From Epiperipatus broadwayi (Eukaryota > Onychophora > Udeonychophora > Euonychophora > Peripatidae), in contig JAQFVV010000042.1 in the NCBI GenBank assembly GCA_028023455.1, positions 4,791,739 to 4,855,738 of the forward strand: a stretch of DNA of 64,000 bases, in the 5' to 3' direction. Numbering within the stretch: the stretch's first letter is position 1; each line of letters opens with the position of its first letter. Shown piece by piece: positions 23,840-34,639 of this stretch. Under the pieces are notes generated by a model. That model ran no database searches, was not told the origin of the DNA, and was given only the letters and a program-made list of their open reading frames with translations. The translations under genes were made by a program, and so were the position numbers.

Positions 23840-25350
23840 ACTGTAATTCTCCATTATATTCTATTCCCTGCCATATCTACCCAATGCACACCATCAACAT
23901 TGCTTTTCTTTAGAATATTTTTGAGATAATCTTTATAACATAAATGGAATCAACTCTCCCATAAAAACTATGTTTAAGTTTACAGTAAAACATTCCTTTA
24001 GAAAGATTTACATTGTTCATTCATCTCATATATACTATCCAACTAAGATATTGATTATTATACTCTATGGTATCTCATCCAGAAACTTGAAGAACATGTT
24101 GATTCGTCATATAATCTTGTCATTATATTTTTAAAATTTTATAGAGCATCCTTAAATGATATTTTTGTAATGCTTTTGTGCTTTATGAATAAGATGTTTA
24201 AAGCTCACTTCCATATGAAATCACAGCTCTATGTTCAGCTAATGTAATTACAATACTTTTTTCACTATGACAATCTTGTAAGTTGCTGAAAACAGCATCA
24301 CAATGGTGGATATGTTATACTTCATCATCTAAGTCCACCTTTCTACTTGAAAAATTACTACTTGAAAAATTACTAAGATATTTGTGTAAATTGGTTTATA
24401 AAGTTGACAATCATAAAGCAAAAAGTTCCTGAAGACTTTTTTCCCCTTCACTGACTAATAGCGAATTGAGAATCTTTCCTATGTTACATTTAAAGCATTA
24501 AGTATATTCTGTAAATCATCTTCTGAGCTGGAAAATATAGCACAATCATTAGCATAGTGTAAATCCAGAATCCAAAAGATGAAGTTCTTGTTGATTCCAC
24601 CAATAAACCTATATTGGATCTTAATATCTGATTCATTAAACTCTGCATATAAATAGTTTGAAGAACCATAGTCACAAAAATTGGGTGCAATGATGGAGTA
24701 AGTTCACATATTTCTTTAACATCAGTTTTCATTTCAAATTCCTTACACTTTTTGCCTGTAATAATAACACTTCCTTTCATTCCATCATGTAAAAACTATA
24801 TAATACTATAAACTTTAAAGACCAACTAACTAATTTCAGATGATTCTAGAGACCTATTCAATTAAATAAATCAATTATCTTGACTAAATTAATTAAAGCA
24901 ATATATAAATGATTCTTTTATTTCTGACACTTTCCTTGCATTTGCATCGAAACAAAAATCATGTCTGTATCACTTCTTGATTCTCTAAAACTGCAATGAA
25001 ATCTCAGGTAATCATTCATTTATGATTGGAATAAACCTATTTTAAAAAATCCTTAAAAGGACATTTGTTTTGATGGAAAAATAAAATATTGTATTATAAT
25101 TACTGCAATTTTATCTACTTCTTCTATTTTTAAAAATTAAAACAATAAAAGTATCCTTAAGATTAGAAAACATAACTTCATGAGACTCATATATACCTAA
25201 AAAAAAATCCAATATCTTTGAAGCTAACATATCTTTGCACATTTTAAACACTTCTACAAGTAGATCTGTAGCCCTTCTATTTTTAAGTTTACAAAAAGTT
25301 GTTTTGGCTTTACTAAACTGAATATTTCTACTTAAATCTAAATAAATAGA
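23840..25350 (-). pseudogene. Jockey/RTE-type LINE reverse transcriptase, decayed
   Basis: Read on the minus strand, fragments in changing frames follow the order of a non-LTR reverse transcriptase: 'IFKNRRSR' before RT motif 2, 'DMIF' and 'LYIALINL' (corresponding to the usual LYxAFIDLxKAFD), FHDGMKGSV, a degraded GVKQGCxLxPxLF block (24,690-24,725), HYANDCAIF where YADD is usual, and post-RT landmarks YHLRMLYKILKI, WQDYMTN and GRVD. The motif C aspartate pair is reduced to AND, and there are many frameshifts, so it is inactive. This copy belongs to a different family from the RTE-like copies at 12, 20 and 52 kb. Confidence 0.82.
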
Positions 25351-28300
25351 TAAAATGGATAAATCTTTAAAGGGTTTAGTAATTGGTCATTAGATATATA
25401 AAGGGAGTTATGGCATGAGCGATTTATTTTAGTTATATGATTTTTTAAAAAAATCACATTTTTTTTGTAGTAGGGGGAGTTGTAGGGTATTGAGTTCAAA
25501 CCCTATATAACTAATTCCCAAAGACATCAGAAGGAAAGTGGGAGAAATATATACTTTTTTATTCAACTAATTTTGTTAGTGAAAGAGAACAATATCTATA
25601 TCAGTGAATAGTTTGATAGTTATATTTAAGAATTAAAAATATTAAGCATATATAAATAATTGTCTGTAGACATAAATTCCATACAGTATCATTTTTCTGG
25701 GTTTCCTCATTAACTTTTATATTTAATTTATGTCTCATGAATTATAATGTTCTTTCTTAATAATGCTTTGATTTTAATACTTTGTCATTACTAGTTTATT
25801 CTATAACTTTGATACTAATATTAATAATCTGTAGCTTTCAAATTGTTTAGATTGTTTTGATAGGCAAGTTTTATAGATATGAGGAGAGATATGTATATGT
25901 GTATGTGTATGTACAAACACTAAAGCATAAACACTTACAGATATAGTGAAAGAGTTTTTTTTTTAATAATTTGTATTTTCTGTGTAAAAAAGTTGTTTTT
26001 CTTCTTATATATTATTTAAATCCAATTTTTCTTATTTTATTTGAAAGGGTTAAGAAAGGAATGTCCAGGTTGAGAGAGAAATATAAGGTCAATTTTGACA
26101 TAACTTCAATGTGAGAAATATGGGGGGGGGGGGAGTGAGAAAAATAACTCATTAATAAGTTATTATAATTACAGACTACAGATTGTTTGGACCACACCAA
26201 ATAATAAATTTTTGAAGAAATATAAAAAAACAAAACAAAAAAAAAAAGATTGTATCTAGCTGCACTGATAAAGTATAATTTGTGGATAACTGGGTGTTCC
26301 AATAACAAAATATGTGTGATGTCATCAGCACATATATAGTTTGAAAAATAAGCAGCAAGAGCAGAATAAGTCTTATTGCCTCTTAGAAGCTGCATCATTA
26401 TTTTATATTTGAAGGTTTTTACAAATAATAGAGGGGTAAAAAAAAGATATTTTGTTGGAGGGTCCCAATGACCAATCCCAAGAACTATATATAGATGCAC
26501 ATCAGAAGATTTAAAATCTAACCTGGAAATAACAAATAGCATCCTATGGCTGATTTCCAAAGTCCAAAGAAGACTTTGAATCCTGTTATTGTTTCATCTA
26601 TGCCTTGCTGAATTCAAATAAAAGCACACAGCAAAGATGCTGAAATTTAAAATAAAAAGCAAAAATATTCATTTGTCTATAGAAAATAATCACATCCAGA
26701 GCAAAAGCAATGAAGAAACTATTCCAGTGTTAAAATGGTTCATTTATTTCACTGCATCATCACCATCGCAGTAAAGCAGAAGAATTGCAAGCCCAATCTG
26801 AAAATAGAATTTTTCCAGTAAACCACTGCAATTGATAAATCTACACATTTGAATACTTGTATGTTTCTGAATTCAAATTCTTAACCTTAAACAAGCTGAC
26901 TTCAAAATGAAATGCACTAGACTCATTGAAACATCTCTCACTCAAAAATAAAAGAACTTGGTAATATCAATTTTAATTTTGTTTTCTCAATGATTATTAA
27001 CAATTTTCCTTTAGATAAATCCATTTATCTCTCTCTTTCTAAGTATTAAAACAATCAATATATTATGTTTTATTCATTATTGGTACATGTAGCCATTTAT
27101 ATTTGTATTTTTTTTATTATTATTATAAAATTTCTTTATTGTGTATTAATTCATGTGTCATGAAAATGTTTATTCATGTTATATGTAAAGGTTAAATGCG
27201 AATTTTATTGATAATGGGAAGTGACATATATATATACACACACACAATGATATAAATATGCCTACATGAATACGTGTTGATAATAAATGTATAAACCTAT
27301 AAGGGTAGACATTTAGAATCACAAGAGATAGATTTTTAAGGTAGTTAAGTAACATAGATTAATGGAAATTGAGATAATTTGAAATGGATTTCTTTAGATA
27401 TTCTTATCTTTATGATTCAACTAACTTTTCTCTACTTTTTTCTCAATTATTATTTTCTAAGATTATAGATATAAAAATGTGTTTTATGCAATATGCGAGT
27501 ATGTTTATTTTAAAATTAAAATGTTTCTATGATATAAGATTTCTATTCACCCACTAGAGATATAAACTTACACATATCAGCTACATAATATTAACACTGA
27601 GTTTAAGTTTCAGTAAGGGGAAGGGGACTTATGGTTATTATTATTATTATTTTGAAGCTAATTTTATTATTAATTATGTAAATTTTCTATTTGTATTATA
27701 GATGTTTAACCAATAATAAATTTTAATTTGTTTTCATTAAAAAAAAATTATATATTTCTTAGAGTTAATCATTATCTTGTGAAGTTATTTTAGTCATCAT
27801 CATCACTGATGGATATCAATCATTAAAACATAGTTTAAATATAATATTTATATAAATAATTATACAGTAATAAAAGATAAGATTTGTGTTGTGAGTTAGT
27901 TATAAAGTGGTGGCTGGAAGTCATCGTCATCTTATTAATAAATAGTCTAAATAAATATGTTTAATGACCATATATAAATAATGGTTCATCGTTTGTTTGT
28001 TATTTGTGAATCATCATAAGAGATATGACACCATCAAAGCATCTGATAATCTATAGTATTAAATGTGAGCTAGTAAGACTTATGATAATATTAAATATGA
28101 ATTTATGATGTTAAACTCTTATATAATAATTTGCCTGATAATTTATTTGCACAACTAGAGAATAATAAGGATGTTTTCCCCTTAATACAAGTGCACATGA
28201 TATGATTATAAAATGAAAAATCCTACACTTTGTTATAAATAATGTACCAACTAAGGTTTAAGCCCTGTATAAGTAGATAATGTTATCTAAGTTTGGATAG

Positions 28301-29370
28301 CCTAGTGGCACCCAGATATACAAATACATAATAAAGAAAGGAATAGATTGTAAGGTGCAGAATGATTTGTTCTATTGGGGTATAAAACTGCTTGCTTGGT
28401 TATTGAGAATAGATCTAAAACAATTGATCTGGTGCTAATAAATGCCCCAATGAGGAGTAGTAAGGAAGTGAATTTTGTCTAGGTTAATTCCATATTCAGT
28501 TACAAGTGCCAGCCAAATCTGCAGGCTATTGAATAAGGGTGTGGCAGAACATAGTATATATTCTTTTACACAGTTATAAGTGATCTAGATATTTTTACTC
28601 CATTACAAATGGTATATACTAGATTATTTTCATTCCTAGATTATTTTCATTCTGTTACAATACTTATAAACATTATAAACAATATCCTATGTTATGAACT
28701 TATGCATATATATATATATATATATAAATCAATGCAATATAGGATAACAAGTAGAAAGAATTACAACCCATACATTATATGTCAATTTAGAATACTTTTT
28801 TAAAGCAACTATAATTGATAATAATTTATAATTAATTTAGAGTAGAAGTTGCAACATGCATGGTTATGCCAAGACATATTAAATGGAAATTATATTTCAG
28901 TATTAATTGCAAATATGATTTTTAATTTGATATGGTTTTTCATTTTTTTCAACAGAAAGTTTATGAAATAGATTTTATAGAATTTGTTTTCGTATGTTCT
29001 ATCAAAAACTTTTTTAATCATTTTATATCTTCATTGAGAGGTTAATAATTGCTTAGTCATTAAAATAAAATAAATAACTATGTGGTGAATTGCTTAAAAT
29101 ATCGTTTAACATTTAAGCTCCTTAGTAACAGATTGTACATTTAACAATTTAAATTCAAACTGAGTTTTTTACTTATATTATACAATTGGTATTTGATGCT
29201 GAAAATTCTAGTTTTGAATTCTCACTCTATTATTGTATTAAATTGATCAGGGCTGCCTATATATTTATATACACTATGAGCAAATTTTATATACTATAAT
29301 AAGTTTTTAATTATTATTTGATGCTTTGTTAAACATTTCTTTTTTAACAGTGACTTTCTAATATTACTTT
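25351..29370. other. AT-rich DNA; no gene recognised
   Basis: This 4-kb stretch includes a G run near 26,121 and simple AT and AC repeats near 27,225-27,245. The longest open frame of the window (182 codons, minus strand 26,012-26,560) lies here, but it has no motif, crosses homopolymer tracts and looks like chance. A (TA)n tract lies near 28,708. Confidence 0.45.
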
Positions 29371-29660
<290 letters not shown>

Positions 29661-30584
29661 ATATTAAAACTTTTTCTTGATAAACACAAGTTTACAGAGT
29701 AACTCTTTGATTTCTTTCACAGGTATAATAAAATTTTTTCCAAAGCTATGCCAAAAGTCCAAAAGACATAACGTACAAAATGATAGCTAGCCAAGAAACT
29801 AACATATCTACTGTTTACATTATAGATTTACATCTCCATGCATCAGGTATAAACTCACAAGTTAATATGTATACCTCTAAAAAACTCAGGACAAAAAGAA
29901 ACTAGTATTTGTATGAATGCTTGTGTTTTTTGAAATTTTTCTGAATATAGATAACAAATCTCTCCCAAACTCAGAAATATGTATAAAACCATTGAATTAA
30001 ACATTAAAGGGATTGAGGAGAAATAATCATTGTGACAGCTTTTCTGCGATATTCTGTATTAGTAGTGGTATTTCCTGAAATAAATGTAATTTTCTGTTTG
30101 AGAGCATCATCTAACAATTTTAATGCTAGTATTTAATAGTTCTTCATATTTTCATACTGAATCGTACTTCAAAAATGTTGGCAAAAATAGATTTTGTTCT
30201 GATTTATTTTCGTGCAAACCAGGATAGATAATTAAATTAAAATCTTGCCTTCTACATTTTAATTGATTCATATATGGGATAAAGTCGGAGTTGAAATTGG
30301 GGCCACATTTTTCCATTGGATCAAGTAAAGTTCTATTATGTAATTGAAGAATAATTGTAATAAATATTTTAATAATCGTAAATAGTGAATATAATAAAAT
30401 CATTGCTTCAAGCAGTTTTATGAGTATAAATAGCAGATAGCAATCAGTACTTATATACTGTCCATCTCCCAAAATTTATAAAGATTAAAATATTACGGAT
30501 TAATATATATATATATATATATATATTGTGATAGAATGGACATTGCCTATCACATAAACCTAGAGTCACCATCTGAATATTTGT
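29661..30584. other. AT-rich DNA without recognised features
   Basis: A 106-codon open frame on the minus strand (30,152-30,472) lacks any motif I recognise and is not supported as a gene. A (TA)n tract lies at about 30,508-30,527. Confidence 0.45.
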
Positions 30585-30735
30585 GTAGAGTAATTTTCAC
30601 TACACGATGATGTGAGGTAGAAACTGTTATTTTCACTACAGAAATATTATTCATTGTTAGATGATCTCTAGTATAATGAAAGAATAATAAAAATTATTAA
30701 TATACTTTCATCAAGTGATTTGTGTCAAAGTAGTA
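30585..30735 (+). repeat. Family D repeat, copy 1
   Basis: The 'ttttcactacagaaatattattcat' type sequence with a following 'gatctctagt' block is repeated at 30,950-31,075 and 40,555-40,785. The family is short, AT-rich and non-coding. Confidence 0.6.
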
Positions 30736-30814
30736 AAGCTAGTATATTTGACACATCAATTAAACTGTAGTAATTTACTATCTATACATACACTGAACAA
30801 TGATAAAGATATAT

Positions 30815-30875
30815 GTAAGAGATTGTGGTCTGGAGAGTGCTGGTTTAGCATGAAATGTACATTTTGGGGATCATA
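30815..30875 (+). ncRNA. Decayed family B hammerhead
   Basis: The block 'gagtgctggtttagcatgaaa' matches stem II and the GAAA core of family B hammerheads, but the CTGAT of the first core block is deleted. Sequence downstream ('ggggatcatagatctttt') also follows family B. It is not expected to cleave. Confidence 0.45.
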
Positions 30876-30889
30876 GATCTTTTATATAT

Positions 30890-31075
30890 ATGTCTTTGGT
30901 TATTTTCATCCACAAGGTGTTAAAATTGGTAGAAATTAGTCCCTATCTTATGTGAGAGTGGTGTAGTGAAAATTACACTACAGAAATATTATGCATTATT
31001 AAATAATCTCTAGTCTAATGAATGCCTAATAAAAATTATTGATATACTTCTCAAGAATGATTGTTTTATTGTTTA
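30890..31075 (+). repeat. Family D repeat, copy 2
   Basis: Includes 'ccacaaggtgttaaaattgg' and the self-complementary 'gtgtagtgaaaattacactac', both recurring near 40,480-40,620, followed by 'aataatctctagtctaatga'. No coding content. Confidence 0.6.
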
Positions 31076-31390
31076 TTTAGGGGAAAAAGAAAGTTGGATA
31101 ATGAATGCATGCACAATTGTTTTAATGTTCTCAGAAGTGTGCTATAAAAATTAAGAAATTTAATATTATAGAAAATAAAATATTGTCCAGAATTTCTAAT
31201 TATAAAAGATGGATATGAAGGGGGGGGAGGGTTTAGAAATATAGAATACAATTTAATATTTGATTAAATTTAAGTATAATTTATATACTTGGAGTTTTAG
31301 ATGTAAATATAGATTTGATCACAGACTTTGAAGTTTCCTTCAGCTATCCGCTCGATTTCATACAACCAATATATGTAATCACAAAGGATA

Positions 31391-31451
31391 AATGATCTCC
31401 AATATAAGTATTTCATGCTGAACCATCACTCATCAGTTGATTCAGATCATC
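31391..31451 (-). ncRNA. Hammerhead ribozyme-like motif, family B left arm
   Basis: On the minus strand: outer stem I GATGATC/GATCATT, internal loop, inner stem I TCAA/TTGG, core CTGATGA, stem II GTGATG/CAGCAT with one internal mismatch and loop GTT, core GAAA, stem III ATA-CT-TAT, then A as the cleavage nucleotide (AUA, fitting the NUH rule). The outer stem I differs from the 58.4-kb copy (GATAATC/GATTATT) by a paired A-to-G and T-to-C change. Confidence 0.62.
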
Positions 31452-31539
31452 ATCTCCTACATATTAAGACAACAAATCTTCAAATGTTAATGGGCAGGCT
31501 TCAATCTACTCCACCCTCCCAACTCTTCAGCCATCCATA

Positions 31540-31835
31540 TCACATGATCACTATCTCATACTAGCACAATAATTGTTATAAACAATTCAAAATACAGCAA
31601 AACTCTCCATATAGTAGTGCCATCTTGTGCTAACAAGAGCAATCAATGGATTCCAGAAGGCTTGTGCATAAAATCCCTATCCAGTGCCTACTCATCCAAT
31701 ATCCCCAGACTAGTTTCTGGCTTGTGGCCTTCACTACTATATGGAGAGTTTTGCTGTATTTTGAATTGTTTATAACAATTATTGTGCTAGTATGAGATAG
31801 TGATCATGTGATGTTTAGTGGTTTAACACCAATAC
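31540..31835. mobile_element. Family A inverted partial copies
   Basis: Starting with the complement of the family A tail ('cacatgatcactatctcatactagc'), it continues as a minus-strand copy into the hammerhead region, which is cut after stem II at ~31,733 and joined directly to a plus-strand 'atatggagagttttgctg' end and tail. The outer arms (31,541-31,614 and 31,741-31,820) pair almost perfectly. Confidence 0.75.
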
Positions 31836-32175
31836 TGCCTAATAGGATAGTGGTGGCTATGGTTGTTAAAGAGCCAAAGACACCAAAATGTATGGGTACT
31901 GAATTGAGTTCAGACCCATATGACTATATAAGCTATTGAGCTTGGATTGAAAATATTAATAGTGTTTTCAATTTCATTCTCATAGTTTTGTAGTTAAATA
32001 GAGTTAAAAGGTGGGTGCTGGAGGGTTGCATTAGATCCTAAGATCTAGGTGCAGTGCTCTCAGATCCAAGGCTCCTCACTGATGAAGGCCACAAGCCAGA
32101 AACTAGTCTGGGGATATTGGATGAGTAGGCACTGGATAGGGATTTTATGCACAAGCCTTCTGCCATCCATATCAT
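31836..32175 (+). mobile_element. Family A copy, 5' portion with intact hammerhead
   Basis: A plus-strand family A segment including upstream sequence not present in most copies ('gttcagacccatatgactat', 'agctattgagcttgga'), the 'ggtgggtgctggagggttgc' block, the hammerhead, and ending at 'ttctgccatccatatcattg', where it is truncated. Confidence 0.75.
32064..32122 (+). ncRNA. Hammerhead ribozyme-like motif, family A (best copy)
   Basis: Stem I: ATCCAA (32,064-32,069) with TTGGAT (32,117-32,122), then internal loop, then TCCTCA with TGGGGA next to the core (one G-U pair). Core CTGATGA 32,079-32,085. Stem II GGC/GCC closing CACAA. Core GAAAC 32,099-32,103. Stem III is only two pairs (AC/GT) closed by a TA loop. 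Cleavage triplet GTC with the break expected after C32108. All conserved core residues are present. Stem III this short is also seen in the newt satellite 2 hammerhead, which works best as a dimer. Confidence 0.75.
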
Positions 32176-32546
32176 TGAAAATCTGATGGAGCTTGAAAGT
32201 CTGTGTTCAAATCACTGATATACTTACATCTAAAATTCCAAGTATATAAATTATACTTGTATTCAATCAAATATTACAGATTTAGCCTGCATCCTTCCCA
32301 TTCCTCTTCTGTGTATTTAAATGGATAAAGTCCTATACATGAGGGGTCAGAGTGATTTAAAGTCAACATGGGAATGACAATAATATTGGCATCAATAAGG
32401 AATTTGGACATCCCATCATCAGATTTATAATGGTATGGATGGCTGAAGAGTTGGAGAGTGGAGTAGTTTGAAGCTTGTCCATTAAAATTTGAAGATTATC
32501 TATCTTAATATAAACCAAGTACTAATTATATATATGTGTGGGAGAT

Positions 32547-32607
32547 GATGATCTGGACCTACTGATGAGTGCTGGTTCAGCATGAAATATGTATATTGGA
32601 AATTATT
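32547..32607 (+). ncRNA. Hammerhead ribozyme-like motif, family B right arm
   Basis: Core CTGATGA and GAAA are intact. Stem II GTGCTG/CAGCAT (6 bp, outer pair G-U) closes loop GTT. Stem III ATA-TG-TAT precedes the cleavage nucleotide A. The inner stem I has one mismatch (CCTA against TTGG) and the outer stem I GATGATC/AATTATT is weakened, so this copy may be less stable than the left-arm copy. Confidence 0.58.
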
Positions 32608-32722
32608 TCTTTTTCACATATGTGTGGTCATATGCATTAGTTGTATGATTGTATGAAGTAGAGTGAACAGCTGATGGGAGTTTAAAAGTCTGTGTTCATA
32701 TCTCTTGTATAATCTAATATTT

Positions 32723-33106
32723 AGTGACATTTTATTTTTTGTGAATGCAAATGATTTTTATATAAAAATAATTTAATAAAATGAAAAATTTATAAAATTA
32801 AATGATTTTGATGTATATAATTAAAATTCTTATTTTTTTTTTTTGAGTTGACTGAAGCTGAATTAAGTTGTTTTGGAATTTGGTTAATGTAATAAACAGC
32901 TTAATCTACAAATATAAAATAGACAATAAATTTTGATTAATGATACATAGAAAACATTCATTTAGTTAATTAATATATATGCACTTAATAATAAAGCAAT
33001 GGTTTTAATGTGTAGTGTTAATTACATCATAAGTTGGAAAGAGTTTCAAATATTAGAAGATTCAACATTCCAGTTTATGATAGTTGCATACCAAATTCAC
33101 ACAGGC
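32723..33106. other. AT-rich DNA without recognised features
   Basis: Nothing recognised between the two hammerhead-bearing insertions. Confidence 0.45.
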
Positions 33107-33120
33107 TATTTTTACAAATA

Positions 33121-33473
33121 AACAAGGAACAACTCTCCATACATTAGTACCACTCTGTGCCAACCAGAGTAATCAATGGATGCCAAAAGGCTTGTGCATA
33201 AAATCCCTATCTAATGCCTACTCATCCAATATCCCCAGACTAGTTTCTGGCTTGTGGCATTCATCAGTGAGGAGCTTTGGATTTAAAAGCACTGCACAAG
33301 CAGGAAACTAGTCTGGTAATATTGGATGAGTAGGCATTAGACAGGGATTTTATACACAAGCCTTCTGGCATCCATTGATTACTCTTGTAGGCACAGGGGG
33401 GTACTACTGTATGAAGAGTTTCGCCTTGTTTAATAACAATTATGCGCTAGTATAAGAGATGGTGATAATGTGA
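33121..33473. mobile_element. Family A inverted composite (353 bp) with 14-bp TSD
   Basis: A perfect 14-bp duplication 'tatttttacaaata' flanks the unit (33,107-33,120 and 33,474-33,487). The left part is a minus-strand family A copy with its hammerhead. The right part (from ~33,295) is a plus-strand copy beginning inside the hammerhead at 'caggaaactagtctgg' and running through the 3' end and the one-sided 'tataagagatggtgataatgtga' tail. A 75-codon frame here is an accidental translation of the repeat. Confidence 0.88.
33224..33282 (-). ncRNA. Hammerhead ribozyme-like motif, family A copy at 33 kb
   Basis: Core CTGATGA, GAAAC, TA stem III loop and GTC are all canonical, and outer stem I ATCCAA/TTGGAT is perfect. 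Stem II has one mismatch (TGC against GCC), so folding may be weaker. Confidence 0.62.
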
Positions 33474-33487
33474 TATTTTTACAAATA

Positions 33488-34490
33488 CGCTTAATGGCAA
33501 GACAAGTTTGATCTGTCAATTTTATAAATAGTTGCATCAAGCAAGTAGATCTTCGTAATTCATGAAGAAATTAACTTATCATAGTAGCATGGAAAAGCTT
33601 ATTACATTGTTGTAGCAACTCAAATGAGTGCCTAGATTCTCTCAATTGAGCCAGTTGCCAATCCTGATTAGTTATAGTCTGCTTGATTTCTAAAGTATTG
33701 TCTCCAGTCTATCTGCCTTTTTTACGATGTGATCAATTAAATATATATGATTTAAATTCCAAATGTATTAAAAAGAATTTGAACTATATATGATGTGCAC
33801 ACTAAGATAACTGGCCTATAAGATTCAAAAAGTTGTAGGCAATTTTGTGAAATTTTGCTAGAATTTAAATTCTACCCTAGATAAGAACATTTATATTAAT
33901 TCCTTTAATCCAGTTTATAATTTTCTATTACCAATTTTATTATATTTGAAAAGGGTTTTTTTCTAAAAAAAAATTCTATTATATATTATCATTGTTTAAC
34001 ACTTAATATTTTGTTAAAATTTGTAATATATACATATATTCATTCTCCACGTAATATGTAGTGATATATTCTCCACGTAATATGTAGTGGTATTTAGGAG
34101 GATTAGAAACCACAAATTCAATTCCAAGAGAGGGGAGAAAATTTTATTTATGCTTAATTATATCATCATTTGTTTATATACATTTGTAAAGCATATGTTA
34201 ATATAGATTGTTCCTTTTAATGATAAAAAGTTTTGTATATATTTTGGGCTGATTAATGTTGGGAATCTTATTATTTTAAAATTGGTATGAATATTAATAT
34301 GTGCCAACAAAATTATTATTTGATCTATGAAATGCAAATACTTATTTTATATCAAAAAAACTATTTCATTAAATTATATGTTTTGTTCATATTTAAAGCT
34401 TTTGTATTTATTTATTTTCAATTATATATACTATTTGAGATTATACAATATGTAATGTATGTTGTAATCAAATATCATTTTTAAGTTTTA
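33488..34490. other. AT-rich DNA with a short tandem duplication
   Basis: A ~30-bp unit containing 'ttctccacgtaatatgtagt' is repeated twice at about 34,041-34,090. Otherwise nothing recognised. Confidence 0.5.
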
Positions 34491-34505
34491 AATCAGCATA
34501 TGGTA

Positions 34506-34611
34506 GTCAAGCGTTGTTAGCTGAGAGGTCATCGCAGCCACTTGCAAGCAAGTAGTTGGTTGGACGGTTGTGGGTTCACCTACCAGCTGATGCTATCACA
34601 CATGAAAAAAA
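34506..34611 (+). mobile_element. tRNA-derived SINE (106 bp) with 15-bp TSD
   Basis: A perfect 15-bp duplication 'aatcagcatatggta' flanks it (34,491-34,505 and 34,612-34,626). The tRNA-like body has an A-box-like 'ttagctgagaggtcatcgc', a class II tRNA-like extra arm and a B-box-like 'gggttcacctacc', followed by 'gatgctatcacacatg' and a short A run. It shows the true ends of the family. TSD length and the poly(A) tail indicate LINE-driven retrotransposition. Confidence 0.9.
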
Positions 34612-34639
34612 AATCAGCATATGGTAATTAGTTATTATC

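Larger units (their letters stand above)
31262..32710. mobile_element. Family B foldback element with nested family A copies
   Basis: The left arm (about 31,315-31,540) is the inverted complement of the right arm (about 32,435-32,705). A ~50-bp tail lies outside the left arm. A 12-bp imperfect duplication ('aatttaatattt' 31,250-31,261, 'aatctaatattt' 32,711-32,722) may be its target site. Between the arms lie family A copies (about 31,540-31,830 and 31,835-32,175), themselves arranged as inverted partial copies. Both arms carry family B hammerhead folds on opposite strands. Confidence 0.7.

Noticed and set aside
26012-26560. Longest open frame of the window (182 codons, minus strand)
   Set aside because: No recognisable motif, translation of homopolymer runs (a poly-F/poly-P stretch), and no related copy or splice context; expected by chance in this length of DNA.
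30152-30472. 106-codon open frame on the minus strand
   Set aside because: No domain, no homologous repeat in the window, and no clear coding bias; left as unsupported.
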